From Meghimatium bilineatum (lineage: Eukaryota > Mollusca > Gastropoda > Stylommatophora > Philomycidae), in contig CM067299.1 in assembly GCA_034231615.1 (NCBI GenBank), forward strand, positions 16,040,834 to 16,104,833: a stretch of DNA of 64,000 nucleotides. Reading direction: 5' to 3'. Below the pieces are notes generated by a model. It was not told the origin of the DNA. It ran no database searches and was given only the letters and a program-made list of their open reading frames with translations. Of the stretch, positions 63,901 to 64,000 are shown in pieces (positions within the stretch are counted from its first letter, which is position 1; every line of letters starts with the position of its first letter). The position numbers and the translations under genes were made by a program.

Positions 63901-64000
63901 TGTCTTATATACACTAGGTATCACCGGTGTCATTCTTTGCTCGTTGCTCAGCCTCGTCCTTGAAGAAAAAATCTTAGAAAATGGGAGGAGTACGATTCGA

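Overview
The window reads as non-coding, repeat-dense metazoan nuclear DNA. It is AT-rich and has no bacterial-style gene packing, no convincing host exon chain, no rRNA and no intact tRNA gene. Several non-LTR retrotransposon classes (RTE/BovB-like, a Jockey/I-like line with RNase H, a zinc-finger-tailed LINE), many SINE-like copies, hAT-type MITEs and very many minisatellites point to an invertebrate. A mollusc or other lophotrochozoan is my best guess, but that is inference; the species cannot be named from the sequence. All long open frames lie in tandem arrays whose period is a multiple of three, and I do not treat them as genes.

Names used here are local. SINE-A is about 145-163 bp and SINE-B about 280 bp; both end in a (GAA)n tail and share their 3' half. 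LINE-R has an RNase H domain and a (GAA)n tail. LINE-X is a reverse transcriptase LINE with a FADDQ motif. RTE-1 is BovB-like. RTE-2 carries the YGCESW and WFGHVTRQDS motifs. ZF-LINE ends in a C2H2 finger. Families C (palindromic, tRNA-like ends), D (tRNA-derived SINE), E, F, G and I are other dispersed repeats.

Layout. 0-9.7 kb: scattered LINE and SINE pieces, three minisatellites (6.1, 7.3, 8.0 kb) and a hAT MITE with an 8-bp duplication. 9.7-11.8 kb: one RTE-2 remnant split by four later insertions (RTE-1, SINE-B, SINE-A, ZF-LINE), three of them with clear target-site duplications. 12-16 kb: SINE-A/B copies and a minisatellite that grows out of a SINE-B 5' end. 16.4-19 kb: a LINE-X copy interrupted by LINE-R (11-bp duplication) and by an RTE 3' end. 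19-23 kb: more SINEs, a LINE-R copy with all four RNase H acidic residues, and arrays. 22.6-26.3 kb: nearly continuous tandem repeats ending in a 300-bp (ATGT)n tract. 26.3-30.7 kb: SINEs, LINE debris, a 1-kb array of 45-bp units and a LINE-X copy with a nested SINE-B. 31-35.1 kb: a Jockey/I-like LINE remnant, then 1.57 kb of a 24-bp satellite. 36-43.5 kb: arrays, a full-length SINE-B, a LINE-X piece, palindromic family C copies and a hAT-like element. 44-51 kb: a LINE-R 3' end with a 14-bp duplication, a 1.7-kb 45-bp array and a 1.1-kb array with 292-bp higher-order repeats. 51-64 kb: an RTE-1 copy on the minus strand, more SINEs, a second hAT MITE, a fold-back element, a tRNA-derived SINE and several short arrays.

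The elements form a recognisable parasitic economy. The short GAA-tailed families, which have no coding capacity, probably moved using the machinery of LINE-R, whose 3' ends also finish in a GAA-type tail. Target-site duplications let the relative age of many insertions be read directly. Nothing here indicates an intact, currently active autonomous element: every coding region seen is truncated, frameshifted or has lost catalytic residues, except the RNase H domain at 20.8 kb, which keeps its acidic residues but has an in-frame stop.
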